Source: Erysipelotrichaceae bacterium (GTDB lineage Bacteria; Bacillota_I; Bacilli_A; Erysipelotrichales; Erysipelotrichaceae). From it: a DNA stretch of 7,792 bases. Shown in pieces: positions 1 through 5,606 of the stretch. A program made the translations under genes and the position numbers. Numbering within the stretch: the stretch's first letter is position 1; every line of letters starts with the position of its first letter. Where the stretch lies: assembly GCA_024709285.1 (NCBI GenBank), contig JANJWY010000133.1, positions 1 through 7,792 on the forward strand. Direction: 5' to 3'. Below the pieces are notes generated by a model that did no database searches, was not told the origin of the DNA, and saw nothing but the letters and a program-made list of their open reading frames with translations.

Positions 1-1
1 A

Positions 2-1180
2 GAGGAAGATTTCTCACTGATTAAAGATGTGTATGATCAATGGGGTGGCGTACAACAGCGCTTATATTACTTGGCCGTAGCTCCACAGTTTTTCGCACCG
101 ATTGCCCACAGTTTAAAGAAGTCGGGAATTTTGGATGAGAAACACTCGCATCAGGTTATGATCGAAAAGCCCTTTGGCGTTGATATCAAGTCAGCTCAGA
201 CCTTGCATCAGCAGATGTGCGAGGCTTTTGATGATGATTCCATATATCGGATCGATCATTATCTAGGCAAAGAAATGATTCAGAATATCATGTCTGTACG
301 CTTTAACAATACACTCTTTGAAGGTATCTGGAACAATCATCAGATAGATAATATTCAGATTTCCGCATTGGAAACGGTTGGAGTGGAAAATCGCGGTGCA
401 TATTATGATCAGACCGGCGCATTGAAAGACATGGTTCAAAATCATTTGTTTCAAATTCTTTCGATTGTCGGAATGGAAAAACCGGCTGATAGTTCGGCAC
501 TTGCCATTCAACGTGAACAAGTCAAAGTGATTGATGCGTTAATTCCGATTGAGCATGGAAAATTGCCTGAACACTTGGTGTTAGGACAGTATCACAAAGC
601 AACTTCCTCTGATCTTTCTGTTAAAGGGTATCTGGAAGAAGAGAATATCCGAGTTGACTCCGCTACTGAGACATTTGTGGCGTTGAAACTGTTTGTGAAT
701 ACGCCGCGGTTGAAAGGGGTGCCGATTTACATTCGCACCGGAAAGCGCTGTGAACGCCGTTCAACCGAAGTTGCCATTCAGTTTAAAGCGGATCCAGGCG
801 TTTTGCCAAATCTGTTAATCATAAAAATTTACCCGGATGAAGGCATTTACTTAAGGTTCAATGCGAAAAAACCGGGAACGACACCGGAAGTGGTTCCGGT
901 CTTTATGGATTTCTGTCAGAGTTGTGTTTATGAAAATCGCATCAATACCCCCGAAGCTTATGAGCGGTTAATTGAAGCAGCGTTTAAAAAAGACAAGGCA
1001 TTGTTTACGAGTTGGGCACAAGTATTATCCAGCTGGAAATTTATCGATCATTTGATTGACCGAATCAAAGAAGAGAAGATAAACGTATATCCTTATCCGG
1101 CGGGGCATAACGGACCAAAAGAGGCGGATGACATGTTAAGTTTGGAAGGTCGGCATTGGATTGATGAAGAACATGGATAA
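2..1180 (+). CDS. zwf: Glucose-6-phosphate dehydrogenase, 5'-truncated by window edge
   Basis: This is the NADP-dependent first enzyme of the oxidative pentose phosphate pathway, converting glucose-6-phosphate to 6-phosphogluconolactone and making NADPH in the cytoplasm. The reading frame is open from base 2, and the GTG at 29 is an internal valine rather than the start. Visible family motifs are EKPFG (about residues 55-59 of the visible part), the substrate-binding RIDHYLGKE (about 83-91) and DMVQNHLFQ, whose His corresponds to the catalytic base. Comparison with the usual length of about 480-490 residues suggests that about 90 N-terminal residues, including the Rossmann nucleotide-binding start, lie upstream of the window. 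The C-terminal part is intact to TAA at 1178-1180. The next gene starts 11 bases later, so co-transcription is likely. The family call is secure from the motifs. Confidence 0.97.
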   Translation, partial: EEDFSLIKDVYDQWGGVQQRLYYLAVAPQFFAPIAHSLKKSGILDEKHSHQVMIEKPFGVDIKSAQTLHQQMCEAFDDDSIYRIDHYLGKEMIQNIMSVRFNNTLFEGIWNNHQIDNIQISALETVGVENRGAYYDQTGALKDMVQNHLFQILSIVGMEKPADSSALAIQREQVKVIDALIPIEHGKLPEHLVLGQYHKATSSDLSVKGYLEEENIRVDSATETFVALKLFVNTPRLKGVPIYIRTGKRCERRSTEVAIQFKADPGVLPNLLIIKIYPDEGIYLRFNAKKPGTTPEVVPVFMDFCQSCVYENRINTPEAYERLIEAAFKKDKALFTSWAQVLSSWKFIDHLIDRIKEEKINVYPYPAGHNGPKEADDMLSLEGRHWIDEEHG

Positions 1181-1191
1181 ATGAGGTAAAT

Positions 1192-1677
1192 ATGAGTCGA
1201 ATTGATTTAGATCCGCAAGAACCCCGGTATCTTGCGTTAAGAGAATATACGGCGGATCGGGTGGATCGTCAGACCCAGGAAGCCTTGGTTTACTTTTTAA
1301 AACAAACACAAGACATTTTCGGTTTAGTGCCGGTATTCGCACAATTGGATGCCAGTGAAATGTGTGGGTTTGATATGAAGATCATTAAGGCATTGATCAT
1401 GCGTTTTCCTTCTCTGCAAGGAGAGTCTGTCACTCACATCGTAAAAGTATGTGTGGGAGACCGATGTAAAGGGCGCGGTTCACCGAAAGTATTAAGTGCA
1501 ATCAGTGAATCTTTGGGCATCGAAGTCAATCAGATTTCACCGGATGGCAAGTATTTCTTAAAAACTCAGAAGTGTTTCGGGTTTTGTCGTGAAGGTATCA
1601 ATGTGCTGGTGGATAATCAGATGATTCATCAAGTGACACTCTCGATGGTGGATGATATTTGTAAAAAGGTTAAATAA
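1192..1677 (+). CDS. Stand-alone NuoE-like thioredoxin-fold [2Fe-2S] protein
   Basis: A 161-residue protein of the NADH dehydrogenase 24 kDa subunit (NuoE/HndA) family. Residues about 23-80 form the helical N-terminal part. Residues about 82-158 form the thioredoxin-like ferredoxin domain, with four cysteines in family spacing: C87-x4-C92 (in CVGDRC, followed by KGRGSPKVL) and C128-x3-C132 (in CFGFC). These should hold one [2Fe-2S] cluster. The start ATG has GAGGTAA 5-9 bases upstream. NuoE normally works with the flavoprotein NuoF or in formate dehydrogenases and hydrogenases, but no such partner is in this window. It sits between zwf (11-base gap) and a HAD phosphatase gene (14-base gap). 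Electron transfer or redox sensing is an inference; the partner is unknown. The usual proline-rich 'LAPV' segment after the last Cys is replaced by REGINV, so it is a divergent member. Confidence 0.85.
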   Translation: MSRIDLDPQEPRYLALREYTADRVDRQTQEALVYFLKQTQDIFGLVPVFAQLDASEMCGFDMKIIKALIMRFPSLQGESVTHIVKVCVGDRCKGRGSPKVLSAISESLGIEVNQISPDGKYFLKTQKCFGFCREGINVLVDNQMIHQVTLSMVDDICKKVK

Positions 1678-1691
1678 AGGGAGGATGCCCT

Positions 1692-2525
1692 ATGACGAAG
1701 GTCGTGTTTGTTTATGATTTTGATAAAACGTTGTCTCCCAAAGATATGCAGGAATATGGTTTTATAGAGTCTTTGGGCATTTTTGATCCTGCTCAGTTTT
1801 GGCGGCTGGTGGATGAAACAGCAAAGCAACATTCCATGGATCGTATTCTGACGTATATGTATCTTATGATCCGAGAGTCAAAAAAGCGCGGAGTTACGAT
1901 CAAGAAAGAGCATTTTGCTGATTATGGGAAAAAGATCGAACTGTTTGACGGTGTCCCGGGTTGGTTTGAGCGTATCAGTGCTTATGGAAAGTCGCATCGG
2001 CTGGAAATTGAGCATGTCATTGTTTCGTCGGGGTTAAAACCGATGATCAAAGCAACTTCGATTGCGCAAAACTTCTCACAGATTTATGCTTGTGACTTTG
2101 TGTATGATGAGTCCGATGAAGCGATATGGCCGGCCATGGCGATCAATTATACGACCAAGACGCAGTTTTTGTTTCGGATAAACAAGGGGGTCAGAGATAT
2201 AACGGATGATATTTCTCTCAATCGGCAATTACCGACAAGCCTTCGCCCGGTACCCTTTGATCATATGATTTATTTCGGAGACGGTTTGACGGATGTGCCT
2301 AGTATGAAGCTTATTACGGAGGCCGGCGGATTTGCGGTAGCCGTATACAATCCTTTTGATGAAAAGAGCAAAATGACCGCGCAGCAACTGGTGTTGGATG
2401 GAAGAGTTGAATATATGGCATCGGCGGATTACTCCTTGAACTCACCTTTGGAAAGATTGGTCAAACTTATGGTTCAGCAAATTGCTAATAAAGATGCATT
2501 GCGCCGCTGGGAGGGCATGGTGTGA
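1692..2525 (+). CDS. HAD-superfamily phosphatase (phosphoserine-phosphatase-like)
   Basis: A 277-residue cytoplasmic haloacid dehalogenase-type hydrolase. All four HAD motifs are visible. Motif I is DFDKT at residues 9-13 (nucleophile D9, acid/base D11). Motif II is SSG at 112-114. A likely motif III lysine is K156. Motif IV is GDGLTDVP at 196-203, with D197 and D201 expected to bind Mg2+. Residues about 20-85 between motifs I and II are helical and should form a C1-type cap, as in phosphoserine phosphatase relatives. The substrate cannot be read from sequence; a phosphorylated metabolite is expected, and SerB function is only one option. The start ATG has a strong AAAGGGAGG site (1676-1684) that overlaps the preceding stop codon. 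The gene end overlaps the next gene by 4 bases, indicating translational coupling. Confidence 0.85.
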   Translation: MTKVVFVYDFDKTLSPKDMQEYGFIESLGIFDPAQFWRLVDETAKQHSMDRILTYMYLMIRESKKRGVTIKKEHFADYGKKIELFDGVPGWFERISAYGKSHRLEIEHVIVSSGLKPMIKATSIAQNFSQIYACDFVYDESDEAIWPAMAINYTTKTQFLFRINKGVRDITDDISLNRQLPTSLRPVPFDHMIYFGDGLTDVPSMKLITEAGGFAVAVYNPFDEKSKMTAQQLVLDGRVEYMASADYSLNSPLERLVKLMVQQIANKDALRRWEGMV

Positions 2526-3226
2526 TTAAGAACTCAACACGCTTCATTGAAGCCTATAACAAAATTGAAATTGAGATGGAACGGCGAATGAAAATCGACC
2601 GGCATATCGGGTTTTCGGAACGCGTTCGAAGATTGGCAGGATACGATCCGTTTTTTAAGCGATATCGCCGTGTACTCGAAGAGTTTGCTGATTTGCGTAA
2701 TGCCATCATTCATGAGCGGATCGACGGAGAAGTCATCGCTGAGCCTCACGAGAAGGTTGTGGAGCAGTTTGAGCATATCGCACAGTTGCTGACGCAGCCG
2801 ACGCTTATCAAGGAGAAGTATTTGTGCAAAGTTGATGTCTGCTTTACCGATGAGAATGTTTTGAGTATAGCGCAGCGGATGATTTCCAAGTCATATTCAC
2901 AATTGCCCGTGTATAGCCGAAATTATGAGTTTGTTGGTATGTTGACGACGGATACGATGATGCGATTTCAAGTGTTGAATAGTGTAACTCTTGAAGATAA
3001 AAAAGTGTTGGATGTGTTGCCCGTAGGTAAGGATGTTCAGCGTGTTGCTTTTCTCAGTCCGGAGAATTCATTGATTGATGTGGTGGAATTGTTTGAGCAA
3101 GCCATGGGAAAAGGAAGTAAACTTCATGTGATTTTGATTACCAAGCAGGCTAAGCGGGATCATTTGCCTTTGGGTATAATAACAGTTCATGAACTGCCTG
3201 AGATATATGATCAAATCCGCGCGTGA
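2522..3226 (+). CDS. HEPN-like helical domain fused to a CBS-domain pair
   Basis: A 234-residue soluble protein. Residues about 1-92 are predicted helical, charged and without membrane segments, and contain LRNAIIHER at 58-66. R59-N60-x3-H64 matches the RNxxxH signature of HEPN domains, many of which are RNases or structural relatives. Residues about 95-150 and 160-232 look like two CBS motifs, with SQLPVYSRNYEFVGMLT (about 126-142) typical of the first and LGIITVHEL (about 217-225) of the second. CBS pairs usually bind adenine nucleotides such as AMP, ATP, SAM or c-di-AMP. The start is GTG at 2522, overlapping the HAD stop in GTGA, with GGGAGGG at 2509-2515 six bases upstream. The CBS call is firm. 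The HEPN call rests on one short motif plus helical content, and a regulatory role is inferred. No clear terminator follows. Confidence 0.75.
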   Translation: MIKNSTRFIEAYNKIEIEMERRMKIDRHIGFSERVRRLAGYDPFFKRYRRVLEEFADLRNAIIHERIDGEVIAEPHEKVVEQFEHIAQLLTQPTLIKEKYLCKVDVCFTDENVLSIAQRMISKSYSQLPVYSRNYEFVGMLTTDTMMRFQVLNSVTLEDKKVLDVLPVGKDVQRVAFLSPENSLIDVVELFEQAMGKGSKLHVILITKQAKRDHLPLGIITVHELPEIYDQIRA

Positions 3227-3260
3227 CATGCTGAAATGATATCAATTAACCATGATTTTC

Positions 3261-3269
3261 TGATATGAT
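3261..3269 (+). promoter_or_regulatory. Candidate extended -10 promoter for glpP-type gene
   Basis: TGATATGAT fits an extended -10 (TGnTATAAT with one mismatch), about 30 bases before the start codon. No good -35 box stands 16-18 bases upstream. The two 6-base arms ATATCA (3239-3244) and TGATAT (3261-3266) form a weak inverted repeat here, which may be chance in AT-rich DNA. Confidence 0.4.
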
Positions 3270-3300
3270 ATAGATGGTAATATGAGAGGATGTGTAAGTT

Positions 3301-3867
3301 ATGATAGAAGAAATCGCATATCAGCGGTGTATTCCGGTCGTCGCAACCATGAAGAAACTGGAGCAGTTTTTAGCTTCGGATTTAACGTGGTGCGTATTAC
3401 AAGATATTCATATTTCTATGTTGAGTGATATGATTACAATGTTGCATCGCAATGAACGAAAAGCACTGGTACATATTGAAATGATCAATGGTGTTGCCAA
3501 TGATGAGTACGGGACTGAGTTTCTGTGTCAGAAACTGAGGGTCGATGGAATCATTTCATCCAAAGCTAAAATCATTGAAATTGCGAAGAGAAATCATAAG
3601 TTGGCGATTCAGCGCATGTTTCTGATTGATGGACGTTCTGTGGAGCGGGGAATCGAGATGTTGCTGAAGAGTCAGCCGGATGCGGTTGAAGTCATGCCTG
3701 CTGTGGCTTATAAAGCCATTCCGTTTGTAAAAGAGAAGCTGAATATGCCTCTGATAGGCGGTGGATTGCTTCGGTCGAAAGAAGATATCGATGAAGGTAC
3801 CAAAGCTGGATGTGTAGCATTCACCATTAGTGACTTGCAGTTATGCAAAGAAAATTGCCGAAGGTAA
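3301..3867 (+). CDS. glpP: GlpP-family glycerol-3-phosphate-responsive antiterminator
   Basis: A 188-residue protein of the GlpP family, a TIM-barrel-like RNA-binding antiterminator. In Bacillus it binds the leader of glpD and related mRNAs when glycerol-3-phosphate is present, allowing read-through. Matching landmarks, in order, are the N-terminal IPVVATMKKLEQF, VHIEMINGVANDEYG (about 57-71), the VDGIISSKAKII segment, IQRMFLIDGRSVERG, DAVEVMPAV, and PLIGGGLLRSKEDIDEGTKAGCVAFTIS near the end. The length is normal for the family. The start has GAGAGGA (3284-3290) ten bases upstream. No glpF, glpK or glpD lies in the window, so its target is elsewhere or differs. It is probably a single-gene transcript because a terminator stem begins inside its last codons. 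Family assignment is good; binding to glycerol-3-phosphate is inferred from the family. Confidence 0.88.
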   Translation: MIEEIAYQRCIPVVATMKKLEQFLASDLTWCVLQDIHISMLSDMITMLHRNERKALVHIEMINGVANDEYGTEFLCQKLRVDGIISSKAKIIEIAKRNHKLAIQRMFLIDGRSVERGIEMLLKSQPDAVEVMPAVAYKAIPFVKEKLNMPLIGGGLLRSKEDIDEGTKAGCVAFTISDLQLCKENCRR

Positions 3868-3889
3868 GCGGAAAGCTTATCTTTTTTTT
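3863..3889 (+). terminator. Intrinsic terminator of glpP-type gene
   Basis: The stem GGTAAGC (3863-3869) pairs with GCTTATC (3875-3881), 7 bp with one G-U, around the loop GGAAA, followed by eight T (3882-3889). The left arm contains the glpP stop codon (3865-3867). It insulates the downstream CIRCE-controlled promoter. Confidence 0.9.
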
Positions 3890-3898
3890 GATGAAAAT

Positions 3899-3925
3899 CT
3901 GGCACTCAATACTTGACAGTGCTAA
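3899..3925 (+). promoter_or_regulatory. Upstream CIRCE element (HrcA operator), variant copy
   Basis: CTGGCACTC (3899-3907), nine bases, then CAGTGCTAA (3917-3925). Compared with the CIRCE consensus TTAGCACTC-N9-GAGTGCTAA, 15 of 18 arm positions match and the spacing is exact. The hsp20 -35 box TTGACA (3913-3918) lies across its spacer and right arm, so bound HrcA repressor would block RNA polymerase. It looks like a duplicated copy of the downstream CIRCE at 3952-3978. Confidence 0.75.
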
Positions 3926-3940
3926 TTTTAGTGCTATAAT
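3913..3940 (+). promoter_or_regulatory. Sigma-A promoter of hsp20
   Basis: TTGACA (3913-3918), a 16-base spacer and TATAAT (3935-3940), with TG at 3932-3933 giving an extended -10. Both hexamers match consensus perfectly. Transcription should start near 3947, just before the downstream CIRCE. Such a strong promoter fits a gene kept off by repression rather than by a weak promoter. Confidence 0.93.
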
Positions 3941-3951
3941 ATAATCGAAAG

Positions 3952-3978
3952 TTGGCACTCATGCTTGGCGAGTGCTAA
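3952..3978 (+). promoter_or_regulatory. Downstream CIRCE element (HrcA operator) in hsp20 leader
   Basis: TTGGCACTC (3952-3960), nine bases, then GAGTGCTAA (3970-3978): 17 of 18 arm positions match the CIRCE consensus, with exact spacing. It lies just after the predicted transcription start and ends two bases before the AAGGAGG ribosome site. This is the classical position for HrcA repression of class I heat-shock genes. Confidence 0.95.
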
Positions 3979-3993
3979 AAAGGAGGAAAAGTT

Positions 3994-4398
3994 ATGAGAT
4001 ACAACATTGCCAAACGTACACCAACGACTTTACTTGATGATTTCTTTAATGATGATTTCTTCTTTCCAAGGACAAATTATGGCAGTCAGATCGATGTCTA
4101 TCAAGAAAATAACAAGTACATAGTGGAAGTCGACCTTCCGGGGTTCAAGCGCGAAGAAATCGATATTCAGTTCAATAACGATGTATTGACGATCAAAGCA
4201 GACCATAAGGAAGAAGAAGTCAGCGAAAACAAGAAATATTACTATCGCAGTCGTAAGGTAAATTCATTCATGCGTCAAATCAGGTTTAACGGAATCGACT
4301 CCTCAGCGATCGGTGCAAGTTTCAGTGAAGGTGTGCTGAAGGTCGAAATGCCGATCAAAGAGGCTAGTGAAGTTGTTAATCGAATTGAAGTTAAGTAA
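3994..4398 (+). CDS. Small heat-shock protein, Hsp20/alpha-crystallin family
   Basis: A 134-residue cytoplasmic holdase chaperone that should bind unfolding proteins as oligomers and hand them to DnaK. A short N-terminal arm with the FF-rich segment DDFFNDDFFF (15-24) precedes the alpha-crystallin domain at about 31-122, seen as SQIDVYQENNKYIVEVDLPG and the conserved SEGVLKVEMP at 111-120. The C-terminal IxV docking motif is present as IEV (131-133). The length is typical of bacterial Hsp20. The start is fixed by AAGGAGG (3980-3986), seven bases upstream. A consensus sigma-A promoter with two CIRCE elements lies upstream, so heat-inducible control by HrcA is strongly implied. It is monocistronic, with terminators on both sides. 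Confidence 0.96.
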   Translation: MRYNIAKRTPTTLLDDFFNDDFFFPRTNYGSQIDVYQENNKYIVEVDLPGFKREEIDIQFNNDVLTIKADHKEEEVSENKKYYYRSRKVNSFMRQIRFNGIDSSAIGASFSEGVLKVEMPIKEASEVVNRIEVK

Positions 4399-4406
4399 AA
4401 GAGCCG

Positions 4407-4429
4407 GGATGAGCAATGCTCATCCTTTT
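4407..4429 (+). terminator. Intrinsic terminator of hsp20
   Basis: A perfect 8-bp stem, GGATGAGC (4407-4414) with GCTCATCC (4418-4425), and a 3-base loop, followed by TTTT. The hairpin is strong but the T run is short. Confidence 0.8.
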
Positions 4430-4463
4430 AAGTCTTGTAAATGAAACTTCTGTTGATTTGGTT

Positions 4464-4469
4464 TATAAT
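4464..4469 (+). promoter_or_regulatory. Candidate -10 box for SWIM gene
   Basis: A perfect TATAAT lies 25 bases before the chosen start at 4489. No recognisable -35 stands at the right distance and no TG precedes it. Its position inside the longer possible reading frame argues against a start at 4441. Confidence 0.35.
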
Positions 4470-4475
4470 AAATTC

Positions 4476-4482
4476 AGGAGGT
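4476..4482 (+). promoter_or_regulatory. Ribosome binding site deciding the SWIM gene start
   Basis: AGGAGGT lies six bases before ATG 4489. The in-frame ATG at 4441 has no such site and falls directly after the hsp20 terminator. Confidence 0.9.
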
Positions 4483-4488
4483 GGATAT

Positions 4489-5025
4489 ATGAAACTGAAG
4501 CTTAATGAGTTTAGCAAAAATACCCGTAAATTGGTTTTGTTCAGGGGCATCCACTACTACCAACAAGGACGGGCGAAGCTCGACAAACAGTCCGATAAGA
4601 CCTACTATTATGATGTGGCAGGTCAGGAAAATAACTATAAAGTCGTAGTCAATCTTGGGGATGAAAACATGATCGTTTTCAGTTCGTGTGACTGCCCGTA
4701 TTCGGCTGCCGGATATTGTAAGCATCAAGTGGCTAGTTTCATAGACATTCTTCAGCATCAGGGCAGTCTTGATTTTGAAGCATTGGAGAATGCTGAAGTC
4801 TTGGAAGAAAAAACACCGGAACAACCGGTGCCTGATGGCTGGAGTCATGCGGATTTTCAGCGGCTTAAGAACTTTGATGTTTCGGGTTATCTGACATCTT
4901 TCTCCCGTGATGAACTGATTTTCATCATGTTGAACTACATGCAAATCGATATGAAGCTGTTTATGTATATCTTTCATCATTATATGGTTGAGGAAGCCCG
5001 ATCAAAGATTCGAAATGTCAACTAG
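4489..5025 (+). CDS. Small SWIM zinc-finger protein
   Basis: A 178-residue soluble protein. Residues 67-79 (CDCPYSAAGYCKH) give the SWIM pattern CxC...CxH, with Zn2+ ligands C67, C69, C77 and H79. The preceding part (FRGIHYYQQGRAKL, then alternating strands in YDVAGQENNYKVVVNL) resembles the SWIM-containing N-terminus of Firmicutes SNF2-type helicases. The C-terminal half is acidic around 95-115, then helical (125-170). No helicase domain follows, so this is a free-standing member. SWIM domains are implicated in DNA or protein binding; the actual role is unknown. The start is chosen at 4489 for its strong ribosome site, because the longer frame from 4441 would add a hydrophobic MKLLLIWFII stretch that is probably non-coding. 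The stop overlaps the terminator stem. Confidence 0.82.
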   Translation: MKLKLNEFSKNTRKLVLFRGIHYYQQGRAKLDKQSDKTYYYDVAGQENNYKVVVNLGDENMIVFSSCDCPYSAAGYCKHQVASFIDILQHQGSLDFEALENAEVLEEKTPEQPVPDGWSHADFQRLKNFDVSGYLTSFSRDELIFIMLNYMQIDMKLFMYIFHHYMVEEARSKIRNVN

Positions 5026-5044
5026 GTCCGAGAAGGACCTTTTT
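5024..5044 (+). terminator. Terminator between convergent SWIM and CHR genes
   Basis: AGGTCC (5024-5029), loop GAGAA, GGACCT (5035-5040), then TTTT. The left arm overlaps the SWIM stop and the T run touches the CHR gene's stop on the other strand (5043-5045). On the minus strand the hairpin has no good T run, so it serves mainly the plus strand. Confidence 0.85.
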
Positions 5045-5606
5045 ATATGAAGGTCAGGATAATGCCAATGATTGCGCCAATGGCAATCACGCCTATAGTA
5101 TCGAGTCTAAACTTGATAAGCAATATCAGTGAAATTGCCGCACTCACGACACCACTGTGATTGATATTATCAAAAGATAAGAGGTTTGCTTGTGGGTTTG
5201 CCCAAAAGGCAGTCATCGTAAGCGATATGGCGGCAAGAGCAATCAGCGAAACGATGGCCGGCCGCAAACCTTTGAGAATGTTCTGTATGAAATTCAGATT
5301 GCTGTGTTTGAAGAAATAGTAAGCCAAGAAGATTAACAATATAAATGAAGGCAGCACACAACCGATGGTTGCAATTATTCCCCCACCAACACCGGCTACT
5401 TTCACTCCCACGAAGGTTGCGGCATTGATGGCGATCGGACCTGGGGTCATTTGCGAAATTGATGTAATGTCTGCCAGTTCGCCTAAGGTGATCCACTGTT
5501 GTTGTTGGACCACATATTTCTGAATCATTGGCAGTACGGCATAACCGCCTCCGAAACTGAATGCCCCGATTTGAATGAAAGTCCAAAATAGCTCAAGATA
5601 TATCAT
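5043..5606 (-). CDS. Chromate transporter half-protein, second gene of CHR pair
   Basis: A 187-residue integral membrane protein of the CHR (chromate ion transporter) family, short single-domain type. FGGG at 18-21 within FSFGGGYAVLPMI and TPGPIAINAATFVG (PGP at 55-57) are the family's conserved segments. Several hydrophobic stretches (about 78-98, 112-131, 148-163 and 170-187) suggest about five or six membrane segments. Short CHR proteins occur as adjacent pairs, as in Bacillus subtilis YwrA/YwrB, and both halves appear to be needed. Start 5606 is preferred over the in-frame ATG at 5627, because CTCCTT (5615-5620, minus-strand AAGGAG) stands eight bases away and it creates an ATGA overlap with the upstream partner. 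Chromate is the named substrate; sulfate-like oxyanions or another physiological ion are possible. Confidence 0.9.
   Translation of the reverse strand: MIYLELFWTFIQIGAFSFGGGYAVLPMIQKYVVQQQQWITLGELADITSISQMTPGPIAINAATFVGVKVAGVGGGIIATIGCVLPSFILLIFLAYYFFKHSNLNFIQNILKGLRPAIVSLIALAAISLTMTAFWANPQANLLSFDNINHSGVVSAAISLILLIKFRLDTIGVIAIGAIIGIILTFI

Noticed and set aside
29..31. GTG at 29 as the start of the zwf gene
   Set aside because: The frame is open to the window edge and the protein would lack the Rossmann nucleotide-binding N-terminus of the family; the codon is an internal valine.
1679..1690. GGG...CCC mini-hairpin before the HAD gene
   Set aside because: A 3-bp stem around the ribosome site is too weak to support a regulatory claim.
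3227..3260. Terminator after the HEPN-like/CBS gene
   Set aside because: No hairpin followed by a T run could be found; the only symmetry is a short AT-rich repeat.
3911..3937. A complete third CIRCE element at the hsp20 promoter
   Set aside because: Only a right half-site (AGTGCTA) is present; the bases at the left-arm position do not match TTAGCACTC.
4441..4488. 48-base 5' extension of the SWIM gene
   Set aside because: It contains the likely -10 box and the strong AGGAGGT ribosome site, and it starts right after the hsp20 terminator.
4474..4980. 168-residue open frame antisense to the SWIM gene
   Set aside because: It has no recognisable family and lies wholly opposite a gene with a clear zinc motif and ribosome site; treated as a shadow.
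5170..5586. 138-residue minus-strand frame inside the second CHR gene
   Set aside because: It is a frame-shifted shadow of a well-supported CHR protein and shows no family motifs of its own.
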